Source of the DNA: an uncultured Prevotellaceae bacterium
GTDB lineage: Bacteria; Bacteroidota; Bacteroidia; Bacteroidales; Bacteroidaceae
DNA length: 63,592 nucleotides
Reading direction: 5' to 3'
NCBI GenBank assembly: GCA_900318555.1
Contig: ONKX01000010.1
Coordinates: 1-63,592 of the forward strand
Program-made: the position numbers and the translations under genes
In this document: positions 37,213 to 45,529 of the stretch, in pieces
Position numbering within the stretch: the first letter of the stretch is position 1
Layout of the letters: the number at the start of each line of letters is the position of its first letter
The notes under the pieces: model-generated
Database searches by the model: none
The model's input: only the letters and a program-made list of their open reading frames with translations
What the model was told of the DNA's origin: nothing

Positions 37213-38544
37213 ACCCCATTTGCGAGTGTCGATATACCACCAGAGGTGGGTCATATCCATATCGCGGCGCTTAATCTCTCCCATCAGTTTGTCGTAGCTC
37301 TCCTCACGGACGGAACCACCAATGATTTCACCAATCTGTGGGAACAGCACGTCGGTACCCTGCATCGTAGGACCAGGAGCAATAGTACCCTTATAGCCGA
37401 TGCTGGAACCTAACGTTGCACCCGCGGGGGCCTCCTCGTTCTGCTTCATATAGAACGACTTGATAGCCGTAGGATAGTCGGTCATGATGACGGGCTTCTT
37501 GAAGTGCTCCTCAACGAGGTAGCGCTCGTGTTCTGAAGCAAGGTCGTCGCCCCAATTGCAGGGGAACTCGAACTTCTTACCGTTCTTGATAGCCTCCTGC
37601 AGAATGTTGATACCCTCGGTGTAAGGTAGGCGAACGAAAGTCTCCTTGAGGACACCCTCCAGACGTTCAATCAGCGTCTTGTCAATCATCTGGTTTAGGA
37701 ATGCGAGGTCATCCTTGCAGTTATCCAAAGCCCACTTCACGCAGTACTTGATGAAGTCCTCTTCCAGGTCCATCAGCTCCTCTTGATTGAGGAAAGCCAC
37801 CTCAGGCTCTACCATCCAGAACTCAGCCAAGTGACGTGGAGTGTTACTGTTCTCAGCGCGGAATGTAGGACCGAAGGTGTAGATAGCACCAAGTGCAGTA
37901 GCACCCAGCTCACCCTCTAGCTGACCAGAAACTGTCAGCGAGGTCTGCTCGCCAAAGAAGTCGTCATCGTAGATGATTTTTCCGCTTTCGTCCTTCTTCA
38001 GGTCGTACAGGTTCTTGGTGGTTACCTGGAACATGTTGCCTGCTCCCTCACAGTCGCTGGCAGTAATCAGCGGAGTGTGGAAATAGAAGAAGCCATGCTC
38101 GTGGAAATAGGTGTGGATGGCCATCGCCATGTTGTGACGAATGCGCATCACGGCACCAAAGGTATTGGTACGCAGACGCATGTGGGCGTTCTTACGCATA
38201 GCCTCGAACGACTGACCCTTCTTCTGCATGGGATAGTCGTTGCCACAGAGTCCATAGACCTCCAGCTTGGTGGCCTGAATCTCTGAAGACTGACCAGCCC
38301 CCTGGCTCTCTACCAGCGTACCCTCAGCACAGATGCAGGCACCTGTGGTGATATCCTTCAGCAATTGCTCGTCAAACTTCGTGGGGTCAACAACCACCTG
38401 CACGTTCTTGATGGTAGAACCATCGTTCAGTGCAATGAAGTCAACGGCCTTCGAACTGCGGTGCGTGCGCACCCAGCCTTTCACACAAACCTCCTTACCA
38501 TATTCTGTGCTTTTCAGCACATCAATTATCTTTGTTCTTTTCAT
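37093..38544 (-). CDS. asnS: Asparagine--tRNA ligase AsnS
   Basis: Class IIb aminoacyl-tRNA synthetase, 483 residues from [16 protein letters not shown] at 38544; the in-frame ATG 14 codons upstream lies on the far side of a hairpin. It has an N-terminal OB-fold ([20 protein letters not shown]) and class II motif 2 ([20 protein letters not shown]). Motif 3 near the C-terminus is [20 protein letters not shown], ending [11 protein letters not shown]. The motif pattern is asparaginyl rather than aspartyl. The last 120 bp overlap the convergent ABC-ATPase gene. It is third in a purB-rluB-asnS run. Confidence 0.94.
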   Translation of the reverse strand: MKRTKIIDVLKSTEYGKEVCVKGWVRTHRSSKAVDFIALNDGSTIKNVQVVVDPTKFDEQLLKDITTGACICAEGTLVESQGAGQSSEIQATKLEVYGLCGNDYPMQKKGQSFEAMRKNAHMRLRTNTFGAVMRIRHNMAMAIHTYFHEHGFFYFHTPLITASDCEGAGNMFQVTTKNLYDLKKDESGKIIYDDDFFGEQTSLTVSGQLEGELGATALGAIYTFGPTFRAENSNTPRHLAEFWMVEPEVAFLNQEELMDLEEDFIKYCVKWALDNCKDDLAFLNQMIDKTLIERLEGVLKETFVRLPYTEGINILQEAIKNGKKFEFPCNWGDDLASEHERYLVEEHFKKPVIMTDYPTAIKSFYMKQNEEAPAGATLGSSIGYKGTIAPGPTMQGTDVLFPQIGEIIGGSVREESYDKLMGEIKRRDMDMTHLWWYIDTRKWGSCPHAGFGLGFERLILFVTGMQNIRDVIPFPRTPKSAEF

Positions 38545-38563
38545 TGTTATTATTGTTATGTAA

Positions 38564-38582
38564 GCCGAGGCTGAACCTCGGC
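38564..38582. terminator. Small hairpin between rluB and asnS
   Basis: GCCGAGG (38564-38570) and CCTCGGC (38576-38582) form a 7-bp perfect stem with a 5-base loop in the 48-bp gap. No U-run follows on either strand, so it may be an attenuator, a processing site or a REP-like element rather than a full terminator. Confidence 0.4.
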
Positions 38583-38592
38583 CCACGGAACT

Positions 38593-40083
38593 TTATTCGT
38601 AAGCACCCATGCGCAGACGGTCAACCTCCTCTTCAGTGAGGTAGCGCCAGTCACCACGCTTCACGTTCTTCTTGGTCAGTCCGGCAAACTGTACGCGGTC
38701 GAGCTTCGTTACCTTGTAACCCAGGCTCTCGAAGATACGGCGCACGATGCGGTTCTTACCAGAGTGAATCTCGATGCCAACCTGCTTCTTGTCGGTCTCG
38801 CTGGCGTATTCAATAGCGTCGGCCTTGATTTCACCATCCTCCAACTGAATACCCTCGGCAATCTGCTGCATGTCATGTGCGGTCACGTTATGGTCGAGGT
38901 GAACGTGGTAAATCTTCTTCTTCAGGAACTTCGGATGAGTCAGCTTCGAAGCCAAATCACCATCGTTCGTCAACAACAGCACACCCGTGGTGTTGCGATC
39001 CAGACGACCAACAGGATAGATGCGCTCCGGGCAGGCACCCTTCACGAGGTCCATCACCGTCTTGCGCTGCTGAGGATCGTCGCTGGTAGTCACATAGTCC
39101 TTGGGCTTGTTCAGCAGCACGTAGACCTTCTTCTCCAGGGTTACGGGCTGATCGTGGAACATTACCTCATCTGTACGCAATACCTTAGAACCCAGTTCGG
39201 TGACAACCTCCCCGTTTACTTTCACTACACCTGCCTGGATGAACTCGTCGGCCTCACGACGGCTGCATACACCGGCATTAGCCAAGAACTTGTTCAGACG
39301 GATGGGCTCGTTGGGATCGATGTTATCTTCCTTATACTCGATACGCTTCTTCATCGAATATTTTGCATTGGGATCGTATGGCTTTTGCTTCTTCTTTTTA
39401 GGACCGAAACCACCCTGGGGACGACCCTGATAACCGCCGGGCTGATAGCCGCCACGTGGTTGATAACCACCGCGAGGCTGGTAGCCTCCGCGAGGTTGCT
39501 GACCATATTCACTACGTGGCTGGTAGCCGCTATGCGGCTGCTGACCATACTCTTCACCTTGTGGCTGATAACCACCCTCACCATACTGCTGACGGGGACG
39601 AGGCTGGTAATTGCCGCGTGGCTGATAACCTCCACGAGGCTGGTAGCCGCCGCGTGGCTGCTGACCATATTCGCTACGTGGCTGGTAGCCGCCCTCACCT
39701 TGTGGCTGATAACCACCCTCACCATACTGCTGACGGGGACGTGGTTGGTAACCACCGCGTGGCTGATAACCGCCGCGAGGCTGATAGCCGTTACGAGGCT
39801 GCTGACCATATTGACGACGGGGCTGGTAGCCGTGTTCATGCTGAGGAGTGCTACTGGTCAGACCAGCACCGAATCCCTCAGGACGGAAACCGCCCTCTTC
39901 TTGACTGTCATTACGATTGTAGCCGCCCTGATTATAGGGACGTGTCTGCTGGTGAATACGCGGACGTGGTGAACGTCCCTGACGATACTGATAGCCAGTT
40001 TGTGGTTGCTCCTGAGCCTGACTTGTAGACTTCTGCTCTTGGGCAGTCTGCTCTTCTTGTTTCTTTTCGTTTTCGAATTCCAT
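38593..40083 (-). CDS. rluB: Pseudouridine synthase (RluB/RsuA family) with long disordered repeat N-terminus
   Basis: A 496-residue protein from MEFENEKKQEEQTAQEQ at 40083. Residues about 40-240 are low-complexity Gly/Tyr/Gln/Pro/Arg, built of GGYQPR units with YGQQPR and YGEGGYQPQ variants. Then come a lysine-rich bridge (GPKKKKQKPYDPNAK), an S4 RNA-binding domain (IRLNKFLANAGVCSRREADE) and the RsuA/RluB catalytic domain. The catalytic domain carries the aspartate in GRLDRNTTGVLLLTNDG, plus VLLNKPKDYVTTSDD and IHSGKNRIVRRIFESLGY. It isomerises a uridine in rRNA, likely 23S. The arginine-rich repeats probably give extra RNA affinity. It lies between purB and asnS. Confidence 0.85.
   Translation of the reverse strand: MEFENEKKQEEQTAQEQKSTSQAQEQPQTGYQYRQGRSPRPRIHQQTRPYNQGGYNRNDSQEEGGFRPEGFGAGLTSSTPQHEHGYQPRRQYGQQPRNGYQPRGGYQPRGGYQPRPRQQYGEGGYQPQGEGGYQPRSEYGQQPRGGYQPRGGYQPRGNYQPRPRQQYGEGGYQPQGEEYGQQPHSGYQPRSEYGQQPRGGYQPRGGYQPRGGYQPGGYQGRPQGGFGPKKKKQKPYDPNAKYSMKKRIEYKEDNIDPNEPIRLNKFLANAGVCSRREADEFIQAGVVKVNGEVVTELGSKVLRTDEVMFHDQPVTLEKKVYVLLNKPKDYVTTSDDPQQRKTVMDLVKGACPERIYPVGRLDRNTTGVLLLTNDGDLASKLTHPKFLKKKIYHVHLDHNVTAHDMQQIAEGIQLEDGEIKADAIEYASETDKKQVGIEIHSGKNRIVRRIFESLGYKVTKLDRVQFAGLTKKNVKRGDWRYLTEEEVDRLRMGAYE
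39415..39835 (-). repeat. Tandem 18-bp-type coding repeats (GGYQPR units) in rluB
   Basis: Degenerate tandem units encode GGYQPR, YGQQPR and longer YGEGGYQPQ blocks. Some larger blocks (about 120-140 bp) occur twice almost unchanged. This invites length variation by slippage and creates a long spurious frame on the plus strand. Confidence 0.85.
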
Positions 40084-40182
40084 AATGTTTTTTCCTTTTT
40101 GTTTGTTTTTAGTCGAGAACCTCACGGTCCTCCCTTGTGTTGTTTAACTATAATCTATTATCTCTAAACTTTAAAATATTCC

Positions 40183-41532
40183 TTACATTCCTGTGTAATT
40201 GCTTGGCGTAATCGCCATCAGTTCTTCCTTGATGTCGTTGCTGACATCAAGCCCCTGAATAAACTCATGAATGGTTTCTTCTGTCATCTTCTGATTGGTA
40301 CGTGTCAATGCCTTCAGCGCCTCATAGGGGTTGGGGTAGGCCTCACGACGCAGGATGGTCTGAATGGCTTCAGCCACCACAGCCCACGTATTGTCGAGGT
40401 CTTCCTGCAGTTTTTCTTCGTTGAGGATGAGTTTGCGCAACCCCTTCAGCGTGCTCTGGACGGCAATGACGGCATGTCCCATAGGAACACCTACGTTACG
40501 CAATACCGTCGAATCGGTCAGGTCGCGCTGCAAACGGCTTACGGGCAGTTTCTGTGCCAGGAAACCGAGTACGGCATTGGCGATACCCATATTACCTTCA
40601 GAATTCTCAAAGTCGATGGGGTTCACCTTGTGGGGCATAGCGCTCGAACCAACCTCGCCCTTCTTGATCTTCTGCTTGAAATACTCCATCGAGATATACA
40701 TCCAGAAGTCGCGATCCAAATCGATGACGATGGTGTTGATGCGGCGCATAGCATCGAAGATGGCACCCAGCCAGTCGTAGTTCGAAATCTGTGTGGTCCA
40801 CTGCTCGCGCTCCAGTCCGAGTTTCTCGCTAACGAACTTATTGCCAAATTCACGCCAGTCATACTGGGGATAGGCCACGTGGTGGGCATTGTAGTTACCT
40901 GTAGCACCGCCGAACTTTGCCGTAATCGGTGTATCCTTCAGTGCACGCAGTTGTTCTTCCAAGCGATACACGAATACCATGATTTCCTTACCCAGACGGG
41001 TGGGAGAGGCAGGCTGACCGTGGGTCTTGGCCAACATAGGGATGTTCTTCCACTGCTCGGCATAGTCGTTCAACTGCTCGATGAGTTCCTCCACCATAGG
41101 ATAGTACACCTGTTCCAGAGCCTCTTTAATAGAAAGAGGTACACTGGTGTTGTTGATGTCCTGCGAAGTCAGTCCGAAGTGGATAAACTCTTTGGCATTG
41201 GCAGGGAAACCGCCAATCACATCAATCTTTTCCTTGATGAAATACTCTACGGCCTTTACGTCGTGATTCGTGGTCTGCTCTATCTCCTTCACACGGGCAG
41301 CATCCTGCTCCGAGAAGTTACGATAGATGTCGCGTAACGGCTCAAACAGTTTGTGGTCGAAGCTCTCCAATTGCGGCAGGGGCAACTCACACAGCGTGAT
41401 GAAGTATTCTATCTCCACCCTCACGCGATAGCGAATCAGCGCATACTCCGAAAAATATCCTGCCAGTTCCTGTGTTTTGTTTCTGTAACGGCCATCAATA
41501 GGCGAGATGGCGGTCAGCACGTCTAATTCCAT
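40183..41532 (-). CDS. purB: Adenylosuccinate lyase PurB
   Basis: Cytosolic fumarase/aspartase-superfamily lyase, 449 residues, acting twice in purine synthesis (SAICAR to AICAR, and adenylosuccinate to AMP). It starts MELDVLTAISPIDGRYR, the E. coli-type PurB subgroup. Seen: TTNHDVKAVEYFIKEK, the TSQDINNTSVPLS motif, AKTHGQPASPTRLGKE with the active-site histidine, and the signature GSSAMPHKVNPIDFENSEG (catalytic serine loop). It heads the purB-rluB-asnS run. Its leader holds an 18-bp palindrome just downstream of the -7 element. Confidence 0.95.
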   Translation of the reverse strand: MELDVLTAISPIDGRYRNKTQELAGYFSEYALIRYRVRVEIEYFITLCELPLPQLESFDHKLFEPLRDIYRNFSEQDAARVKEIEQTTNHDVKAVEYFIKEKIDVIGGFPANAKEFIHFGLTSQDINNTSVPLSIKEALEQVYYPMVEELIEQLNDYAEQWKNIPMLAKTHGQPASPTRLGKEIMVFVYRLEEQLRALKDTPITAKFGGATGNYNAHHVAYPQYDWREFGNKFVSEKLGLEREQWTTQISNYDWLGAIFDAMRRINTIVIDLDRDFWMYISMEYFKQKIKKGEVGSSAMPHKVNPIDFENSEGNMGIANAVLGFLAQKLPVSRLQRDLTDSTVLRNVGVPMGHAVIAVQSTLKGLRKLILNEEKLQEDLDNTWAVVAEAIQTILRREAYPNPYEALKALTRTNQKMTEETIHEFIQGLDVSNDIKEELMAITPSNYTGM

Positions 41533-41570
41533 GACTTTCTCTTATTACCTTAAAAATGTTCTTTGTCTTT

Positions 41571-41588
41571 AAAATATAGCTATATTTT
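41571..41588. promoter_or_regulatory. 18-bp perfect palindrome in the purB leader
   Basis: AAAATATAGCTATATTTT is its own reverse complement. It lies 13 bp after the -7 element and 38 bp before the purB start, a position fit for a repressor or for a leader hairpin. No regulator can be named. Confidence 0.5.
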
Positions 41589-41601
41589 CTCAAATAGGCT
41601 G

Positions 41602-41609
41602 CAAAGATA
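41602..41609 (-). promoter_or_regulatory. -7 element for purB
   Basis: Minus-strand TATCTTTG, perfect TAnnTTTG, preceded by TTCG as in several other promoters here. Confidence 0.65.
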
Positions 41610-41725
41610 CGAAGAATTCAGCGAAAAACAAAATAAAAATTGTTTTTTTAAACTTTATTCGTATCCTTTCGCTACGCGAGAAGAAACTTTTGCTCGACAA
41701 TTAAAACAAAAAAAACGATTTTTGT

Positions 41726-41756
41726 TTTGAATTGTGCTCGCTTATTCGTATCTTTG
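41726..41756 (+). promoter_or_regulatory. Promoter of the GH8 gene (shared-motif class)
   Basis: TTTG (41726-41729), 19-bp spacer, TATCTTTG (41749-41756), with the spacer ending in GTGCTCGCTTATTCGTA. It is nearly identical to the spacers at 34272 and 59508. The start codon follows 23 bp later. Confidence 0.7.
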
Positions 41757-41779
41757 CACACAGAAATCCAACTCAAAGT

Positions 41780-43132
41780 ATGAAGCAGACATTTTTTCTG
41801 GTATCACTGATGCTATTGGCCATCAACGCAATGGCTTTCTCGCCTTTGAAAAAAGGTGCGTTCGAAACCGGACAGTATCGTAACCTTCTCGTTGACATGG
41901 GCTACTCACAAGCTGATGTCGACGCCAAGTTGAAGGAAGTGTTCAACGACGTCTTCCGAGGTCCCAACAAAGTGTATTTCGAAGTTGGCGACACCATGGG
42001 TTACGTCTCCGACGTCAAGAATCATGATGCACGTACCGAGGGCATGTCATACGGCATGATGATTGCCGTACAGTTTGGTGAAAAGGACATTTTCGACCGC
42101 CTGTGGCGATGGAGTAAGAAATATATGCAACATCAGGATGGCCCGCGCAAGGGCTATTTTGCCTGGAGCTGTAAGACGGACGGCACGCGCAATGCCGAAG
42201 GTGCTGCCAGCGATGGTGAGCTGTATTTCATTACGGCACTCATCTTCGCCTCCAACCGCTGGGGCGACAACACGGGCATCAACTACAAGGCCGAGGCACA
42301 GAACATTCTGAACTGCATCCAGCCCAAAGAATATACCCCTGAACCTCGTCAGGGAGGATTCCCTGGCTTCGGTCCTCAACAGACGGGTTCTCAGAAGATG
42401 TATCTGATTGATCCCGAGACACAGCTCATCACCTTTACGCCCGATGGTTTCGGACAGCGTTTTACCGACCCCAGCTACCACATTCCCGCTTTTTACGAAG
42501 TGTGGGCGCGTTGGGCTGACGACGGACGCAGCGACTATTGGAACCAGTGTGCACAGAAGAGTCGCGAGTTTCTGCATAAGTGCATCAACGAAAAGACGGG
42601 CTTGAACGGCGACCAGTGTCAGTATGACGGCAGCGAGATGCAGATGCCGCGTTTCCCAGGAATGCCACAGCGTCCTGAGGGTGCAGCACCTCGCAGAAAC
42701 GGCAACAACAATTTCCGCTACGACTCATGGCGTGTGCCTATGAATATCACGCTCGACTACGAATGGAGCTGTGCCGACGGCGAGTGGCAGCGCCACTATG
42801 CTGAGACCATCCAGAATTTCTTCTATTCGCAGGGCGTCGAAACCTTCGTTGATCAGTATCGCACCGATGGATCTTTGCCAGAAGGCAACGAGATACTGCA
42901 GGCAGGCGGATTCCGCAAATTACGTCACAGCATAGGTCTTGTCGCCACCGTCGCTGCTGCCTCCATGATGTGCAGCCACGAAAAAAGCAAAGAGTTCGTG
43001 GACGCTTTCTGGCGCGCCAAACACGAACCCTTTGACGATGGCTATTTCGATGCTTACTACGACGGACTCCTGCGTCTCTTTGCCTTCATGCACCTCAGCG
43101 GCAACTACCGCATCATCACCCCGCAGCAGTAA
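41780..43132 (+). CDS. Glycoside hydrolase family 8, probable reducing-end xylose-releasing exo-oligoxylanase
   Basis: A secreted or periplasmic enzyme of 450 residues with a signal peptide (MKQTFFLVSLMLLAINAMAF). The GH8 (alpha/alpha)6-barrel motifs are clear: DARTEGMSYGMMIAVQ with the general-acid Glu (about residue 87), GYFAWSC, and EGAASDGELYFITALIFAS with a conserved Asp (about 145). Further on come WRVPMNITLDYEWSC, in the region of the catalytic base, and a late LVATVAAASMM helix. The motif set matches Rex-type enzymes that remove xylose from the reducing end of xylo-oligosaccharides. The insert between about 180 and 320 includes a Pro/Arg-rich loop (MPRFPGMPQRPEGAAPRR). It stands alone with its own promoter and converges with the gene at 43134. 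Confidence 0.88.
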   Translation: MKQTFFLVSLMLLAINAMAFSPLKKGAFETGQYRNLLVDMGYSQADVDAKLKEVFNDVFRGPNKVYFEVGDTMGYVSDVKNHDARTEGMSYGMMIAVQFGEKDIFDRLWRWSKKYMQHQDGPRKGYFAWSCKTDGTRNAEGAASDGELYFITALIFASNRWGDNTGINYKAEAQNILNCIQPKEYTPEPRQGGFPGFGPQQTGSQKMYLIDPETQLITFTPDGFGQRFTDPSYHIPAFYEVWARWADDGRSDYWNQCAQKSREFLHKCINEKTGLNGDQCQYDGSEMQMPRFPGMPQRPEGAAPRRNGNNNFRYDSWRVPMNITLDYEWSCADGEWQRHYAETIQNFFYSQGVETFVDQYRTDGSLPEGNEILQAGGFRKLRHSIGLVATVAAASMMCSHEKSKEFVDAFWRAKHEPFDDGYFDAYYDGLLRLFAFMHLSGNYRIITPQQ

Positions 43133-43133
43133 A

Positions 43134-45515
43134 CTACTTCATCTGTTCTAACAGCCGGGCGAGCTCTTCGAGATTGCGTGGATCAACGTTGAGATCCATT
43201 AGATCTCCATTGCGATTGAAGAGCTTGTACGTAGGCCAGCTGTGCACGTTTAGGTGGCGCTCAATGGCGGTCTGCTGCGCGTCGGGCAGGTTGTAGTGAG
43301 CCACGTTGGGACCACTGACGTTATATTCCTTGATGACGTTCTCCCACGAATCTTGGGGACTGCGATTGGCCAGATAGAGATACTGGATGTCGTAGTCTTT
43401 CAGTCGGGCGTATTCCTCAGTAGAGTGGGAGAGTGCCTCCTTACAAGGTCCACACCATGTTCCCCAGATATCCAGCAGTACAAACTTGCCCTTATAAGGT
43501 TCGACGAGTTTCTTCAGCAATGCCTCACCCTCAGAGATGTTGGCAAGATTGTCGGACGACTTGAGTACTAACTTGTCAAACTCGCGGTTCTCAATGGCGA
43601 GATAGTGGTCGTTCTGCTTCTCAATCATCGCAATGCAAGTGGGATTGCTAATCATTGCCTTAATAGTATCCATGACGTTAGGCAACAGCGAGGTGCGCTG
43701 ATGGTCAATATGGTTAAGTGTCTGCCGACCGAGCCAAATGTCCTTGATAAACGGGTCTGCACCGAGTGAGTCGAGCGTCAGGGCGTATTGTTTCAAGGTG
43801 CTTATGAGAAGTCCGCCATTGACGATTTTCGAGGATTTCGGAGAGTTGACGATCTTATCCACCTCTTTCAACAAGTCGGCATTCAGCGAGTCGAGTTCAT
43901 GTGATTTGCGTATCTTCGCCTCGACGGTAGGTTCTGCCGCGATGAGCAAAGATACTTCATCATACCATTCTTTCCAATGCGTGAGCAGTGCCCTTTCCTC
44001 ATCGTTGGTTGCGAATTCCATGTAGTGGTCACGGAGGCTGTAAGCAAACACGGCATTACGTGCACTTGAGGCATCGTCGATATAGTCGCGTAGGAAACCA
44101 CCGAGGTCGCGATGCAGTGTATAAGGCTTCTCCATCTTCGTCCAGAACGTGTCGTAGGCATAGCGGCGGGCATGGTCAGAGAGTTGCATACCTTTCCCAC
44201 GGAAGCGAGCCTGTCCGAAGGCACGTGCCTGCTGCGCCAGCGTGTTACCTTTTCTATAAATGTTGAAGCGAGTGGAGAGCGTAGGATGCTGCTCACAGAG
44301 TGCATCGATGTTGGCGTATTGTGCCTTGAGGAGACTATCGACCGAGGTGATGTAGGGTTCAAAGAGTTCCTCACCGCCTTTGCCGGCACTCTCCGCCCCG
44401 TCATACAAATCTACGGTTTTCCAGTCGAGCGGATACTTGAAGAGTTCGTTTTGCAGGCGACAGTCCTCACCCATAACGAAACGGCGTCCCTCTTTGAAGT
44501 CGTAAAGCATGAAGTAGGTCTTACCCGGCTCGAACATCGTGCGGATGAAGCAACGGCGCCAATCGATGGCAAACTCTGTACTATTCACAACGTGAATTTT
44601 TACGCAGAAGCGTCCCTGTTCGTCCAAGTCGGCATAGGCAGACTTCTGTTCGTCAGTATAGAGGTCCTGATAACCGAACTGGAAGGTCTTCAGTTGTTTG
44701 TAGTGCTCCGGCATATCCTTGATCCAGCCGATGACGGTCACGGTATCCGTCTTATAACCATTGTCAACGAACTCCGCACGTGTGTCCTTCGTGGGATAGT
44801 CGGGCATGAAACGACTGGTAATCATTGAATACACAGCCTTATCGCTGCCAATCTGTATCGGACGCTGGCCTTTCTTGTCCTTGCCGATGACGACTTTCAA
44901 TTCATCGTTACCGTTAGTCATGACGATAGCGGCCTCACCCGTCTTGGGGTTGACGTCGCACTGCTTGTAATCCCAAAACTTGCAGTCGTAGATGGCGCAA
45001 TCCTCAAAGAAGGCTATCTTCCAGTCGCCCTGGTCGTTGCGCCAGTAAGAAGGAAAGAGTTGCTTCCAGCGTTCCTCCACAGGTTTGATGCCCTTAATCT
45101 GGAAAGCACGTTCGCCGTCACCTTCGATGAAGTCGAACGCCTTGGTATCCTTAGGCAATGACGGAAAGTGGAACGCCATATCCCGCTTGTAGTCCTTATT
45201 TGTCTGTACAAACTTGTTGAGTTCTATGCCATCTGCAGAAGTGAGGGTATAGCGCTGCTCGCCCACTTTCAAATAGGTGTCGCCAACAAACTGAAAGCTA
45301 AATTCGGGATAGTCCGACCGCTGCAGTGCGGTGATATATACCACGGTTTCATTGTCCTTCAGCTCGACTTTCGTCACGTCGAGGGCGAGATTGAAGAATC
45401 CGTCACCGTTACTGTTTCCATACTCAATGGTGGGCTGCTCCCACACCACATCTTTCGCCTGCCCCGTCATTGCGACGAGGACCAGCATCATAGTTGATAA
45501 TAATAGTTTCTTCAT
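43134..45515 (-). CDS. Secreted thioredoxin-fold (TlpA/AhpC-TSA type) protein with large N-terminal region
   Basis: A 793-residue exported protein with signal peptide MKKLLLSTMMLVLVAMTGQA. The first ~650 residues are a mixed beta and helical region I do not recognise beyond similarity to other Bacteroidota TlpA-like proteins. The last ~130 residues are a thioredoxin fold, FVLLDIWGTWCGPCKEALSH, with redox cysteines near residues 688 and 691 and a cis-proline segment HSWPTYKLF. Probable role: periplasmic disulphide reduction. It starts 14 bp after the stop of a related protein (45530-47137), so the two form a tandem pair, likely transcribed from upstream. Confidence 0.8.
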   Translation of the reverse strand: MKKLLLSTMMLVLVAMTGQAKDVVWEQPTIEYGNSNGDGFFNLALDVTKVELKDNETVVYITALQRSDYPEFSFQFVGDTYLKVGEQRYTLTSADGIELNKFVQTNKDYKRDMAFHFPSLPKDTKAFDFIEGDGERAFQIKGIKPVEERWKQLFPSYWRNDQGDWKIAFFEDCAIYDCKFWDYKQCDVNPKTGEAAIVMTNGNDELKVVIGKDKKGQRPIQIGSDKAVYSMITSRFMPDYPTKDTRAEFVDNGYKTDTVTVIGWIKDMPEHYKQLKTFQFGYQDLYTDEQKSAYADLDEQGRFCVKIHVVNSTEFAIDWRRCFIRTMFEPGKTYFMLYDFKEGRRFVMGEDCRLQNELFKYPLDWKTVDLYDGAESAGKGGEELFEPYITSVDSLLKAQYANIDALCEQHPTLSTRFNIYRKGNTLAQQARAFGQARFRGKGMQLSDHARRYAYDTFWTKMEKPYTLHRDLGGFLRDYIDDASSARNAVFAYSLRDHYMEFATNDEERALLTHWKEWYDEVSLLIAAEPTVEAKIRKSHELDSLNADLLKEVDKIVNSPKSSKIVNGGLLISTLKQYALTLDSLGADPFIKDIWLGRQTLNHIDHQRTSLLPNVMDTIKAMISNPTCIAMIEKQNDHYLAIENREFDKLVLKSSDNLANISEGEALLKKLVEPYKGKFVLLDIWGTWCGPCKEALSHSTEEYARLKDYDIQYLYLANRSPQDSWENVIKEYNVSGPNVAHYNLPDAQQTAIERHLNVHSWPTYKLFNRNGDLMDLNVDPRNLEELARLLEQMK

Positions 45516-45529
45516 ATTCGTGTTTTGTT

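Noticed and set aside
39415-39835. Regular repeats considered as a CRISPR array
   Set aside because: The repeats are contiguous, in frame and translated as GGYQPR units. There are no unique spacers and no cas genes.
38764-39972. Plus-strand frame of 402 codons
   Set aside because: It is the mirror of the repeat-rich rluB coding region. The Thr/Leu/Ala-rich product has no start signal and no family features.
40267-41337. Plus-strand frame of 356 codons
   Set aside because: Antisense to purB, whose motifs are complete on the minus strand.
44112-44828. Plus-strand frame of 238 codons
   Set aside because: Antisense to the large thioredoxin-fold protein gene, with no promoter or family motif.
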